NCBI GenBank assembly: GCA_963701675.1
Contig: OY969623.1
Location: 5,766,001-5,830,000 of the forward strand
Source: G963701675 sp963701675
Lineage (GTDB): Bacteria; Planctomycetota; Planctomycetia; Gemmatales; Gemmataceae
DNA length: 64,000 bases
Direction: 5' to 3'
The position numbers and the translations under genes are program-made. Of this stretch, positions 7,917-16,624 are shown one piece after another. Position 1 is the first letter of the stretch. The number at the start of each line of letters is the position of its first letter. The notes beneath the pieces were generated by a model. The model worked only from the letters and a program-made list of their open reading frames with translations, had not been told where the DNA came from and made no database searches.

Positions 7917-9020
7917 ATGAAAGCAACGTTTCACCGTGAAGGATTACTGGCGGCATCACAGCTGGCGAGTGCTGCCGTGGCGCCACGCGACCTGAAACCC
8001 ATTCTCCGCAACCTCAAGGCAATTGCCGAGGTAGATCGATGTACTTTGATGGCCACCGACCTGGAACTCGGCATCCGGCTCGAGGTTCGCGGTGTCAAAG
8101 TCGAAGACCCGGGCCAGGCGATACTTCCTGCCGCCAGGACTCTCGCAATCCTTCGTGAATCTTCGGACGAAGAATTCGAAATCGATGCCGACAACGACCG
8201 TTGCCAGCTGCGTGGCGAGCACAATGAATTCGAGATGCCGAGCGAGGATCCGGCCAACTTCCCGGACGTGCCGGCGTTCGCCGAGGAGAAGTACCACGAA
8301 CTCACCGCCGGCGCTCTTCGTGATATGATTCGCCGCACTATTTTCGCCGCGGCTACCGAGAATCCACGCTACGCCGTGACTGGGATCCTCTGGGAATTGG
8401 AAGGTGAGAAAGCCACGTTGATCGGGACGGACGGCCGGCGTCTCGCGGTGATGAACGGCACGGCCATCGCCAAGGGCGGGCACACCACCAAGGGTCAAAC
8501 ACCCGTGGTGCCGACGAAGGCCATGAACCTACTGGAAAAGAATCTAGCGGACCCCGAAGAAATGGTTCGCATCAGTTTTCGGCCAAATGAGGTCCTATTC
8601 AAAACGGATCGCGCCATGATCCATAGCCGGTTGGTCGAAGGGCGTTATCCAAACTACCGCGAGGTCTTCCCCAAAAAGGCGAGCGCCAAGATCCCGATTA
8701 CCGTCGGCCCGTTCCACGCCGCCATTCGACAGGCCGCGATCATGACGGACGATGAGAGTAAGAAAGTTATTTTCAGCTTCAACAAGCACAAACTAACACT
8801 CCAAGCCCAAGGTACGGAGTCCGGTCGGTCGAAGGTGGAGCTACCGCTGGAATTCGACGGCAAGGCGTTGGAGATTCGCTTCGACCCGCGCTTCCTGACG
8901 GACATGTTGCGAGTACTGGACCAGAACACCGCCTTGACACTCGAATTAGTGGATGGAACCAGCCCCGCCGTGTTCCGTTGCGGAACGGAGTACTCGTACG
9001 TCGTAATGCCGCTCTCTTAA
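7917..9020 (+). CDS. dnaN: DNA polymerase III beta subunit (sliding clamp)
   Basis: The 367 residues match the bacterial sliding clamp over its full length. The N-terminal domain has ALKPILRNLK-like and LMATDLELGIRLEV segments. The central domain has the IGTDGRRLAVM strand, and the C-terminal domain ends in VVMPLS, close to the usual VMPMRL terminus. The ring-shaped dimer tethers DNA polymerase III and other clamp-binding proteins to DNA. The family is normally 360-380 residues. The start at 7917 fits the family; there is no clear Shine-Dalgarno sequence. The gene heads a dnaN-dciA-gyrB block, and the promoter at 7775-7803 probably drives all three. Confidence 0.96.
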   Translation: MKATFHREGLLAASQLASAAVAPRDLKPILRNLKAIAEVDRCTLMATDLELGIRLEVRGVKVEDPGQAILPAARTLAILRESSDEEFEIDADNDRCQLRGEHNEFEMPSEDPANFPDVPAFAEEKYHELTAGALRDMIRRTIFAAATENPRYAVTGILWELEGEKATLIGTDGRRLAVMNGTAIAKGGHTTKGQTPVVPTKAMNLLEKNLADPEEMVRISFRPNEVLFKTDRAMIHSRLVEGRYPNYREVFPKKASAKIPITVGPFHAAIRQAAIMTDDESKKVIFSFNKHKLTLQAQGTESGRSKVELPLEFDGKALEIRFDPRFLTDMLRVLDQNTALTLELVDGTSPAVFRCGTEYSYVVMPLS

Positions 9021-9024
9021 CGAG

Positions 9025-9052
9025 GGTTCAGGGGCCAGGGCTCAGGGGGCAG
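9025..9052 (+). repeat. heptamer array (4 units), supplying the dciA ribosome-binding site
   Basis: Four in-phase seven-base units (GGTTCAG, GGGCCAG, GGCTCAG, GGGGCAG) fill the gap between dnaN and dciA. The last AGGGGG lies just upstream of the dciA start and can serve as its Shine-Dalgarno sequence. Related arrays occur at 9407-9434 (opposite orientation) and 60576-60603. Confidence 0.65.
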
Positions 9053-9053
9053 T

Positions 9054-9416
9054 GTGATGAAGTTTCAACACGTCCCTCGCCGCTCGTCCCACGCCCCTCG
9101 TGACGGTCCGGAGCCGATCGGTGAGATTCTCAGCCGGCTCTTCGCGGCGCGTGGCTGGGGCCGGCGTCAGGAGCGGCTGCGTTTGGAAGCCGCTTGGTGT
9201 GATGCGGTTGGGCCGAAATCGGTGACGCATACCCGGATCGGCACGCTTCGGCGTGGCGTGCTGGAAGTGTTGGTGGATAACGCCGTGTTGTTGCAGGAAT
9301 TATCGCACTTTCAAAAGCGTCGCCTGCTTGAGCAACTCCGCCGCCAGTTGAAAGGCGTGGCCATCACCGATCTCCGGTTTCGCGCCGGAACGTGGAAACA
9401 AGATTCTGATTCCTGA
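9054..9416 (+). CDS. dciA: DciA (DUF721) family replicative helicase operator
   Basis: The 120-residue protein has the DUF721 core: PIGEILSRLFAARGWG, LRLEAAWCDAVGPKSVTHTR, GVLEVLVDNAVLLQELSHFQ and a final LRFRAGTW. DciA proteins recruit the replicative helicase DnaB to DNA in bacteria without DnaC or DnaI. The position between dnaN and gyrB fits this role and is common in planctomycetes and other lineages. The frame opens at GTG 9054; the adjacent ATG at 9057 is equally good, with the heptamer-derived AGGGGG upstream. The final codons and the stop lie inside the next heptamer array. Confidence 0.85.
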   Translation: MMKFQHVPRRSSHAPRDGPEPIGEILSRLFAARGWGRRQERLRLEAAWCDAVGPKSVTHTRIGTLRRGVLEVLVDNAVLLQELSHFQKRRLLEQLRRQLKGVAITDLRFRAGTWKQDSDS

Positions 9417-9434
9417 CTCCTGACCCCTGACTGC
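9407..9434. repeat. heptamer array (4 units) spanning the dciA stop
   Basis: TGATTCC, TGACTCC, TGACCCC and TGACTGC follow one another in phase, then TGAGG, which is the likely Shine-Dalgarno sequence of gyrB. The stop codon of dciA is part of the second unit. Read on the other strand this is the same family of repeat as the one at 9025-9052. Confidence 0.6.
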
Positions 9435-9445
9435 TGAGGTTACCT

Positions 9446-11953
9446 ATGAACGAAACCGCGGAAGTCCTCGCAGCGCCGGAAGTCACGCCCGACGGCCGGT
9501 ACGACCAGGACAACGTGCAGATATACCGAGATACCGCGCACATTCGCCATCGACCCAGCATGTACATCGGCAACACGTCGTCCAGCGGGTTGCATCATCT
9601 GGTTTACGAACTCGTCTACAACAGTGTGGATGAAGCGCTGGCCGGCTACTGCAAGAACATTCACGCGCGCGTCAATGTGGACGGCAGCATCAGCATTATC
9701 GACGATGGCCGCGGCATTCCGGTGGAGGAGCATCACGAAGCGAAGCGACCGACGCTGGAAGTCGTTATGACCACGGTCGGCGCCGGCGCGAAGTTCGACA
9801 AGAAGACCTACAAAGTCTCGGCCGGGCTGCACGGGATTGGCGCCAAAGCCGTTACCGCGCTCAGCGAATGGACGGAGGCGCGAGTCAACCGCAATGGCAA
9901 GGTTTACGTTCAGGAGTATGAACGCGGCAAGCCGGCCAGCGAAGTTCGTGAAATGGGCCGTAGCGACCACACCGGCACGCACATTCAATTCAAACCCGAT
10001 CCCGAGATTTTTCACGAAACGACGTTCGATTACGACACGTTGGAATCCCGCCTGCGCGAATTGGCGTTTCTGAACAAAGGACTGTCCATCCGCCTCAGCG
10101 ACGAGCGCACTGGGAAGGATGAGAAATTCAAGTACGACGGCGGCATTTCCGAGTTCGTCGAATACTTGAACCGCTCCGAAGACACTATCCACAAGCCCAT
10201 CTATCTCGACAAGCAAGTCGACGACGTGCGCGTCGAAGTGGCGTTTCAATACACGACGGCCGACGAGGAGCGAGTGCGCTGCTACGCCAACAACGCCTAC
10301 AACTCTGCCGGAGGCACGCACTTGTCCGGTTTCCGCACGGCATTGACGCGGACGCTGAACACCTACGGCAACAACGAAAACCTGTTCAAGAACGACCTCA
10401 CACCGATCGGCGAGGATTTTCGCGAGGGCCTGACGGCCGTCATCAGCGTTTACGTTCCCGATCCGCAACTCGAAGCCCAGACCAAGGTCCGCCTCAATAA
10501 CCCCGAAGTGGACGGTATCGTCAACAGCGTAGTGAACGAGGTCTTGAGCAAATACCTGGAGGAAAATCCGAAGGACGCCCTGAAGATCATGAAGAAAGTG
10601 ATCTTGTCCGCCGAAGCGCGCGAGGCGGCGGCGAAAGCCAAGAAGGCGTTGAAGGACCGCAAGGGAATACTAAGCTCCGGCGGGCTTCCCGGAAAACTGA
10701 TGGATTGCACGAGCCGAGACCGGGACGAGTCGGAGTTGTTCCTCGTGGAAGGTGATTCGGCCGGCGGCTCGGCGGAGAGCGGCCGCGATCGTATGTTTCA
10801 GGCCATTTTGCCCCTTCGAGGTAAGCCGCTCAATGTCGAAAAAGCCCGCCCGGAGAAAGTGCTGGCCAATGAGGAGATTTGCAGCATCATCTCCGCCGTC
10901 GGCGTTGACATCGGTAATTCCGAAGACACCAGTAATCGCCGTTACGGCAAAATCGTGATGCTGACCGACGCCGATGTCGACGGGCAGCACATCCGTACGC
11001 TGCTCCTGACGTTCTTCTATCGCCAGATGAAGAAACTCATCGAAGACGGCCACATATTCGTGGCTCGTCCGCCGCTCTACAAGGTGACTCACAAAAAAAA
11101 CATCCGCTACGTGCAAACGCAAGAAGAGATGAGCCGTGAGCTAATGGATCGCGGCCTTGCCGGAACCAAAATTGAAATCCATGACCCGAATCAGAGTCCG
11201 CGTTTCATCGAAGGCGATGCTCTGGCCAAGCTCGTCCGCGTGCTGGATGACGTGGAGATGCCGCTCCGCATCCTCGAACGGCGCGGTTTGAACGTCTCGG
11301 CATTTCTGAGCCGGGCTACAACGGGGAACCTGCCGGCATACCGGGCCGTGCTCTCCGGGAAGGAACACTGGTTCGGCACGTCCGGGGAACTCGATGCCTT
11401 CCGTGAAGCCGAGCAACAAAAGCTGGGGCATGAACTTGTCGTTGCGGACGAATGGCAAGCTGCCGCCGGCCCGACGAACGGCAATGGTCAGGCCGACGCT
11501 GCCGGACCGATTTTTTTCGTTCAAGAGTTGCACGAGGTGCGGGCGATCAATCGCGGTCTCGAAGGCTTGCGTGAGTTCGGCTTTACCGGCGCCGACCTGG
11601 TGCCGCAGCCTCGTGTCGCCGGCCGCGAGCCGCCGCCCCGGTTCTTTCTCTTGAACGGCGATTCACGTCACTCCCTGCCGCACCTCCGTGAACTTCCCTC
11701 CGAAGTTCGCAGGCTCGGCGAACGCGGCATGACGATCACCCGTTTCAAAGGCCTCGGCGAAATGGACCCCGAAGAACTCTGGGACACCACGCTCGACCCC
11801 GCCCGCCGCACGATGCTGAAGGTTCAACTCGAAGACGCGCTGAAAGCAGACGAAATGTTCCGCACCCTCATGGGCGAAAAGGTCGAACCCCGCCGCGAAT
11901 TCATCCAGAAACATGCGCTGGAGGTGAAGGACATCGATTATCACGGGGCGTGA
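9446..11953 (+). CDS. gyrB: DNA gyrase subunit B
   Basis: The 835-residue protein starts its ATPase domain at about residue 30 (IRHRPSMYIGNTSSSGLHHL) and has the Bergerat-fold residues in VYNSVDEAL and IIDDGRGIPV, plus a glycine-rich lid (SAGLHGIGAKAVTALS). The TOPRIM domain follows with LFLVEGDSAGGSAESGRDR and the metal-binding DADVDGQHIRTLLL. The C-terminus has the conserved RFKGLGEMDPEELWDTT and ends shortly after YHGA. GyrB supplies ATP hydrolysis and strand passage for negative supercoiling with GyrA, which is not in this window. An extra region of about 200 residues sits in the TOPRIM half, as in several planctomycete GyrB proteins. GAGG lies 8 bases before the ATG. Confidence 0.97.
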   Translation: MNETAEVLAAPEVTPDGRYDQDNVQIYRDTAHIRHRPSMYIGNTSSSGLHHLVYELVYNSVDEALAGYCKNIHARVNVDGSISIIDDGRGIPVEEHHEAKRPTLEVVMTTVGAGAKFDKKTYKVSAGLHGIGAKAVTALSEWTEARVNRNGKVYVQEYERGKPASEVREMGRSDHTGTHIQFKPDPEIFHETTFDYDTLESRLRELAFLNKGLSIRLSDERTGKDEKFKYDGGISEFVEYLNRSEDTIHKPIYLDKQVDDVRVEVAFQYTTADEERVRCYANNAYNSAGGTHLSGFRTALTRTLNTYGNNENLFKNDLTPIGEDFREGLTAVISVYVPDPQLEAQTKVRLNNPEVDGIVNSVVNEVLSKYLEENPKDALKIMKKVILSAEAREAAAKAKKALKDRKGILSSGGLPGKLMDCTSRDRDESELFLVEGDSAGGSAESGRDRMFQAILPLRGKPLNVEKARPEKVLANEEICSIISAVGVDIGNSEDTSNRRYGKIVMLTDADVDGQHIRTLLLTFFYRQMKKLIEDGHIFVARPPLYKVTHKKNIRYVQTQEEMSRELMDRGLAGTKIEIHDPNQSPRFIEGDALAKLVRVLDDVEMPLRILERRGLNVSAFLSRATTGNLPAYRAVLSGKEHWFGTSGELDAFREAEQQKLGHELVVADEWQAAAGPTNGNGQADAAGPIFFVQELHEVRAINRGLEGLREFGFTGADLVPQPRVAGREPPPRFFLLNGDSRHSLPHLRELPSEVRRLGERGMTITRFKGLGEMDPEELWDTTLDPARRTMLKVQLEDALKADEMFRTLMGEKVEPRREFIQKHALEVKDIDYHGA

Positions 11954-12025
11954 CCGACGGCAACCGACCGTACTGTCGCCATTTCGCGCTATCTGACCCG
12001 GCGTTGCAGCAAACTGTCTGAAAAA

Positions 12026-12130
12026 GTCCGTGGCCAGTGGCCAGGAACTTGGCCACGGACGCACAACGTCGCAAGTATTTATCATCGACTCGCTTACCGT
12101 CACGAAGGCGGTCCGTGGCCACGTGGCCAC
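12026..12130. terminator. hairpins between convergent gyrB and the NACHT gene
   Basis: GTCCGTGGCCA (12026-12036) pairs exactly with TGGCCACGGAC (12050-12060) over a 13-base loop. The same GTCCGTGGCCAC core recurs at 12111-12122, followed by another complementary GTGGCCAC. The pair of structures sits in the middle of the roughly 300-base convergent gap (11954-12250) and is well placed to stop transcription from both sides. Nothing else was seen in the gap. Confidence 0.5.
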
Positions 12131-12250
12131 TCCCGGCCATTGACAATCGCCATGTAATCAGGGCGGCTTCATGTTGAACCGACCCGCTGCAGTCCAGAGT
12201 CCTGCGCTCAACGAAACTCGAGCTCAGAGAACGCGCTACCCTGCAGCGCG

Positions 12251-14989
12251 TTAGGGCCCTGCCACGAATAGTTTTGGCAGCGAACGTTTCAACTCGGCCA
12301 CCACCTGCTCATTCACCAACGTGCCGGCTAGGTCAAGCCATAGCAAATTCGTCAAGGCGGCCAGCGGCTTCGTATCGCTCACTGGCGTGCCGATTAGGGA
12401 CAGATTCTGCAAGTTCGTCAGAGCGGCCAGCGGCTGCGCATCCCTCACCGCCGTCCAATTCAAGGCGAGCTCAAGCAAATTCGTCAGGGCACCAAGCGTC
12501 TTCACGTCACTCACAGCCGTGCGGCTCAGGTTGAGCCACCGCAAATTCGTTAGGGCAGCTAGGGGTTTCACATCACTCACCGCCGTGCCTTCCAGGTCCA
12601 GCGCTTGCAAATTCGTCAGGGCGGCCAGCAGGTTCACGTCAGTGACCGTGGTCTTGATCAGGGAGAGTCGCTTCAAATTCGTCAGGGCGGCGAGCGGATT
12701 CACATCACTTACCGCCGTGCCGCCTAGTTCGAGTACTTGTAACTCTGTCAGGACGGCGAGCGGCCTCACATCACTCACCGCCGTACCGCTCAGGTCCAGC
12801 GCTTGCAAATTCGTAAGGGCGGCGAGCGGCTTCACATCGCTTACCACCGTCCCGGCCAGGTCGAGCGCCTGCAAATTCGTCAGGGCTGACAAGGGCTTCA
12901 CGTCATCAAGACGGCAACCCGCCAGCGAAAGTTGCGCAAGCCCTTTTTCATGTGCCAAGGCGACTATTTCATCAAGAGTTTGGTGCCCGTACTCGCCGGA
13001 TTGCGACAGAAACGTGCGAAGGACCTTCGGTTGGTTAGACCAATGAGGGTTAGGATTGAGCTGCCGTTGGAGTTCCCAAGCGATGCACGCACGGCGAGCG
13101 TGCTTCGCGAGTTCACCCAAACCACTGTGGCGGTCACAGGCGAGCCGAGCCAAGAGAACTACCCGGACCTGTTCGCGGTTGAAGAAAAGCCGAGGATATT
13201 TCTCATCGTCCGGCATAGAAAACTTGTAAGGCGTGCCGTCTTCCCAATCCGATCCAAGAATCGTTCGACGCGCGATTACCTGTTCTTCGGGAGCCTCCTT
13301 TACCAGAAGCTCGAAGAAGAAGACAAACGTTTCCAGCCAGGACTCGTCCTTGGCTCGGTCCGCGAATTCCTCGAGCTTTGGCTTTTTCCCCGTCAGCTGG
13401 TAAACGCGATGCAACTCGACCATTCGGCAGGCGGCGAAATACTCAAGGAACGACAAATGCGCGAAAGCGAACTGACCGCCGGCGCGTTCGACGAGCAAGC
13501 CACTGCGGCGCTGGATATGATCGATGAAGGAATCCACGTCAGCAGTGCTGGTAAATTTGCCCGAGGCGCGCATGCCGGCCTCGATTTCCGTGTGCAGGTC
13601 CTGACGGGAGATGAGGATCTCCAGCGCGGTCTCGGCCTCCGGCATCATGCCGGGCAATCCGCGCCGGCGCTGGAGCAAGTAGGCCACTCGGCTCAGCCAG
13701 CGTTTCTTGTCGGTAAGGGAGTCGGCGCGCTCCTGTAGCAGGCGATAATTATCGATGGTTTCCAGATAGGCCTCGGCGATGCGGTCGTAAAGGCGGGCGC
13801 GGCCGTCGGGAAGATCGACTTCGTTGCGATGGATCAAGGCCATGAGCGTCAAGAGATTCGGCACTCGGGCCAAGACGAGAACGTCCGGCTGTTTTTGGAC
13901 TGCTTTCACCAGATCGCCGGCGTTAGCAAGAGCCCGGTCCTGGGATGGCTCGCGCTGCCGGTACCAGTTCTCGGCAAATTTGCCAATGCGTGTGTCGTTA
14001 AATGGCGCAACGTACCGCAACGTCATCTTCGAGCGTGGGTCGCCATGCCGAAAGGCAACATTCGCGGACTTAATCCCGCGCTCCGCAGCGGATGCGTTTT
14101 CCAAGGAAAGTAGTTCAGGTGATTTGTGGAATGGGAGTGCGTCGTAGCCAATGACACGCGAGGTAGCGAGAAAGCGGTTTTCGGGGTTGAGCGCGAGCAT
14201 CTCCCACACCCCACGGTGTAAAGCGGCGCGGAGCTCCAAATTCGCCACCTCGTCCAGCCCATCCAAGAGAAAAAAGGCCTTGCCGGCGGCGATCTGGTCT
14301 TCCAGGGCGGCGATGTCCGCACGAGACAGCGACTGGCCAACCATCGAACGATTGAACGCGTTCCAGAGGTCAGACCAACTCATCTCCGGCTTCAACGGCA
14401 ACTCACGCACGATCATGGGAATGGGGACGTGGTCTGGGAACTTCTCGCGCCATTCGTTTGGACGTTCGTCGGCAAGGCGAAAGGCCAGCGCGCTAATGAT
14501 CGTCGACTTGCCGCTGCCGGGATCACCGAGGATCACCAGACGGGGATGGGCAACCAGAGTATCGAGCAAGCGTTCGCATGCCGGCCACTTTGCATGCGGC
14601 AGGGCGGAAGATATGAGGTGCTGGCTCAGTTCCGGTTCGACGAAAAGGTCGGCGATTGGCATCGCCGCCTCGTCGCGGCGATGGGGCAGCCCCAAAAACT
14701 GAACCATGCCGAACTGTTCACGAAGGACCGCAAAATAGTCATCCAACGGTCCCCGCACCTGCTCCCGCGCGAGTTCGTCGGCAGAAGGTTCAATGAAATC
14801 GTGCGGTGCGATATCAAGTTGCTCAGCAATGCGCCTGGCCTTGGCAACGGTGATAGCCAGTCCACTCTCGGCGCGCTGGATGGTCTTGAGCGACACTTTG
14901 ACCTTTCGGGCTAATTCCGTTTGGTTCCAGCCCTTCGCCCGCCGGCGTTCTATCATTAAACTGCTACGAATCTTGATGCTCGGTCGCAT
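12251..14989 (-). CDS. XRE-NACHT-LRR protein, bacterial NLR-like STAND NTPase
   Basis: The 912-residue protein has three parts. Residues 5-66 are an XRE/Cro-type helix-turn-helix (GWNQTELARKVKVSLKTIQR). Residues about 145-480 are a NACHT NTPase: Walker A GDPGSGKST (155-163), Walker B FLLDGLDEV (240-248) and the LATSR element (274-278), followed by a helical region to about 685. Residues 687-912 are nine nearly identical 22-residue leucine-rich repeats (LDLSGTAVSDVxPLAALTNL type) plus a cap. This is the sensor-NTPase-repeat order of animal NLR proteins, with a DNA-binding domain where an effector would sit. Bacterial NACHT proteins are known phage sensors, so a defence role is a fair inference. 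A promoter with repeated GACACT boxes (15002-15060) suggests autoregulation by its own HTH. The LRR DNA repeats as 66-base units. Start: ATG 14989. Confidence 0.85.
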   Translation of the reverse strand: MRPSIKIRSSLMIERRRAKGWNQTELARKVKVSLKTIQRAESGLAITVAKARRIAEQLDIAPHDFIEPSADELAREQVRGPLDDYFAVLREQFGMVQFLGLPHRRDEAAMPIADLFVEPELSQHLISSALPHAKWPACERLLDTLVAHPRLVILGDPGSGKSTIISALAFRLADERPNEWREKFPDHVPIPMIVRELPLKPEMSWSDLWNAFNRSMVGQSLSRADIAALEDQIAAGKAFFLLDGLDEVANLELRAALHRGVWEMLALNPENRFLATSRVIGYDALPFHKSPELLSLENASAAERGIKSANVAFRHGDPRSKMTLRYVAPFNDTRIGKFAENWYRQREPSQDRALANAGDLVKAVQKQPDVLVLARVPNLLTLMALIHRNEVDLPDGRARLYDRIAEAYLETIDNYRLLQERADSLTDKKRWLSRVAYLLQRRRGLPGMMPEAETALEILISRQDLHTEIEAGMRASGKFTSTADVDSFIDHIQRRSGLLVERAGGQFAFAHLSFLEYFAACRMVELHRVYQLTGKKPKLEEFADRAKDESWLETFVFFFELLVKEAPEEQVIARRTILGSDWEDGTPYKFSMPDDEKYPRLFFNREQVRVVLLARLACDRHSGLGELAKHARRACIAWELQRQLNPNPHWSNQPKVLRTFLSQSGEYGHQTLDEIVALAHEKGLAQLSLAGCRLDDVKPLSALTNLQALDLAGTVVSDVKPLAALTNLQALDLSGTAVSDVRPLAVLTELQVLELGGTAVSDVNPLAALTNLKRLSLIKTTVTDVNLLAALTNLQALDLEGTAVSDVKPLAALTNLRWLNLSRTAVSDVKTLGALTNLLELALNWTAVRDAQPLAALTNLQNLSLIGTPVSDTKPLAALTNLLWLDLAGTLVNEQVVAELKRSLPKLFVAGP

Positions 14990-15001
14990 GAGTCACGAAA
15001 A

Positions 15002-15066
15002 GGACACTTGGTTGGACACTACCGGAAGCCAATGAACCATTATACTGAACAGAAGTGTCTGACAAG
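15002..15066 (-). promoter_or_regulatory. promoter and possible HTH operator of the NACHT gene
   Basis: On the minus strand a perfect TATAAT (15039-15044) lies downstream of a TTGTCA with a short spacer of 15 bases. Around it sit three copies of one 7-base box: AGACACT inside the spacer (15054-15060) and, inverted, AGTGTCC twice in the leader (15014-15020 and 15002-15008). This is the layout of an operator for a Cro/XRE-type repressor, and the gene it precedes encodes such a domain. Confidence 0.5.
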
Positions 15067-15136
15067 TGGCGACAGCCCACGGCCCAATCGCGATGGACCG
15101 TGGGCTGGCGAGGACGGATGCCGTTGGTTGCGTTGC

Positions 15137-15463
15137 CTACCCGGCAAATTTTTCCGTCACTATCTCGGCCGCCCGAAGGCCGGCGGCGGAAGCATCGAAT
15201 TCGTCCTTCGCTCGATCCGCTCGATCTAGAACTTTTTCAACTTGGTTCTTCACTTCATCGAGTTCGTGGTCGAGGGACAAATAATACCCATTCGAACTTG
15301 CATTCTTCTCAGCAGCACTGGCGAGTTCCCGCAATTCCTCCAGAAGCTCGTTGAATTTGCCTCGCACAGCCTTTGCCTTTCCCACCTGCTCGGACTTTTC
15401 ATTCGCTTCCCGCCGCATCTCGCGCAAACCTTCGACGACTTGGTCCTTCCGTTTTGCAGACAT
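15137..15463 (-). CDS. small coiled-coil protein, unknown
   Basis: The frame is open to 15547, but the ATG at 15463 is the better start because GGGGG lies 8 bases before it. That gives about 108 residues (MSAKRKDQVVEGLREMRREA...). The sequence is almost entirely charged, heptad-patterned helix (RGKFNELLEELRELAS, LDHELDEVKNQVEKVLDRAD), so a coiled coil is likely. It contains no family motif that I recognise. It lies 148 bases upstream of the NACHT gene and 175 bases downstream of the 315-residue gene, all on the minus strand, so the three could be functionally linked. The spacing and the separate NACHT promoter argue against one tight operon. Confidence 0.55.
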   Translation of the reverse strand: MSAKRKDQVVEGLREMRREANEKSEQVGKAKAVRGKFNELLEELRELASAAEKNASSNGYYLSLDHELDEVKNQVEKVLDRADRAKDEFDASAAGLRAAEIVTEKFAG

Positions 15464-15637
15464 GAAATGCCCCCATTTAGAAAAGTTGAGATTTCGTGGC
15501 GAATCCACCGCTGCCTCTACTTTATGCAATGCGACTTTATATGTCAAACAATAAGACAGTATAAAAGCCGCAGTACTGTCGCAATGACATTCGCATCCAT
15601 GCTAAGAGATGGATTTGATTGCGACTTGTTGATTTGG

Positions 15638-16585
15638 TCAGCACTGATGTTCACAGCACCGGCCGGCCACCTGTGGAGCGGCGCGATCCTCAATGTCCTG
15701 AACCACCAGAAACCTTCGCACATCGTAGAACTCCGCAACCTTCGGCATGATGGCGGACATCTCGCGTTGAAGGTCGGTCCACGGCTGATTGTCGACCAAT
15801 ACATCGCACGCCAGTGGCTGTCCCTCATGTTGGCCGTAGTAGAGGCGGATCCAATGTGTCCCGGGCGGTAGGCGTTGGGCCTTTAGGCGGTTGTCGAACT
15901 CCTTGTACCACTGCATGTCGAAGTTGCCAGACGCCGCCTTGGGAAAGTCGCCGCGGACAATCACGTTGCCGCTCGTAACCCAGCGCGGTGTGCCGTCGAT
16001 TATCCACTCCTCTTGCTCGACTTGATCCTTGCACAGCCGGTCAAAAAAGGCGCCCAACAGGACGTGGAACGTTCCTTCGCGGAAACGGTACAGTGCGGAA
16101 TCGAGCGCGTCCTCGGGGCTTGAACCGTGTCCCGCTACGGATTCGACCAATGTCTCCTCGGTGGGAAAGTGGAGGCGGAAGTCGAGTTGGACAATTTCGG
16201 CTGCGCCTTTTTGGAAGGTTTCGATGCTGCCGTGGAAATCCCAATCGGCGAACATGAGGCGATCCCTGCAAGCGACCGTTCGAACGCCATGTGCCTGGAA
16301 TAGCCTGACTATTTTAAGCTTGACCATTTCCTCCGGGGAAAGAGGAGCCGGATTCCCACGCTTATCAACTTTCAAAAGGCCGACGATTTCGCCGTCCTTC
16401 TCGACGCCGATTGCGTTCGGCCTGCCTTTGTCGTCGATTTGCACCACGCGCGCTGCATCCGGTGTGAATGACAAACCTGCGAGAATTTCGCCGAATCGGC
16501 GTTCGACGTTGGGATGAGATTCATCCCAATTCCACTGCGATTGGTTTTGAGTTCGTTTACCTAAGAACCATTTGATTAGCCCCAC
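15638..16585 (-). CDS. hypothetical protein, possibly DUF6348-like
   Basis: A soluble protein of 315 residues starts at a GTG with GAGG 8 bases upstream. The second half has the pattern FRLHFPTEETLVESVAGHG, SALYRFREGTFHVLLGAFF, then a tryptophan-rich strand region (EEWIIDGTPRWVTSGNVIVRG) and GTHWIRLYYGQH. This resembles the DUF6348 family of uncharacterised, possibly immunity-type proteins, but I cannot confirm it by eye. There is no signal peptide and no membrane segment. The gene is the first of three minus-strand genes leading to the NACHT protein. The role is unknown. Confidence 0.6.
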   Translation of the reverse strand: MGLIKWFLGKRTQNQSQWNWDESHPNVERRFGEILAGLSFTPDAARVVQIDDKGRPNAIGVEKDGEIVGLLKVDKRGNPAPLSPEEMVKLKIVRLFQAHGVRTVACRDRLMFADWDFHGSIETFQKGAAEIVQLDFRLHFPTEETLVESVAGHGSSPEDALDSALYRFREGTFHVLLGAFFDRLCKDQVEQEEWIIDGTPRWVTSGNVIVRGDFPKAASGNFDMQWYKEFDNRLKAQRLPPGTHWIRLYYGQHEGQPLACDVLVDNQPWTDLQREMSAIMPKVAEFYDVRRFLVVQDIEDRAAPQVAGRCCEHQC

Positions 16586-16624
16586 GATGAACCTCGTTCG
16601 ACAGCGGTGCAGGATTTTTATTGA

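Noticed and set aside
9440..10468. 342-residue antisense frame inside gyrB
   Set aside because: It is a shadow of gyrB; composition has no recognisable family and gyrB is certain.
12932..13738. 268-residue antisense frame inside the NACHT gene
   Set aside because: It lies wholly inside the NACHT coding region and has no independent support.
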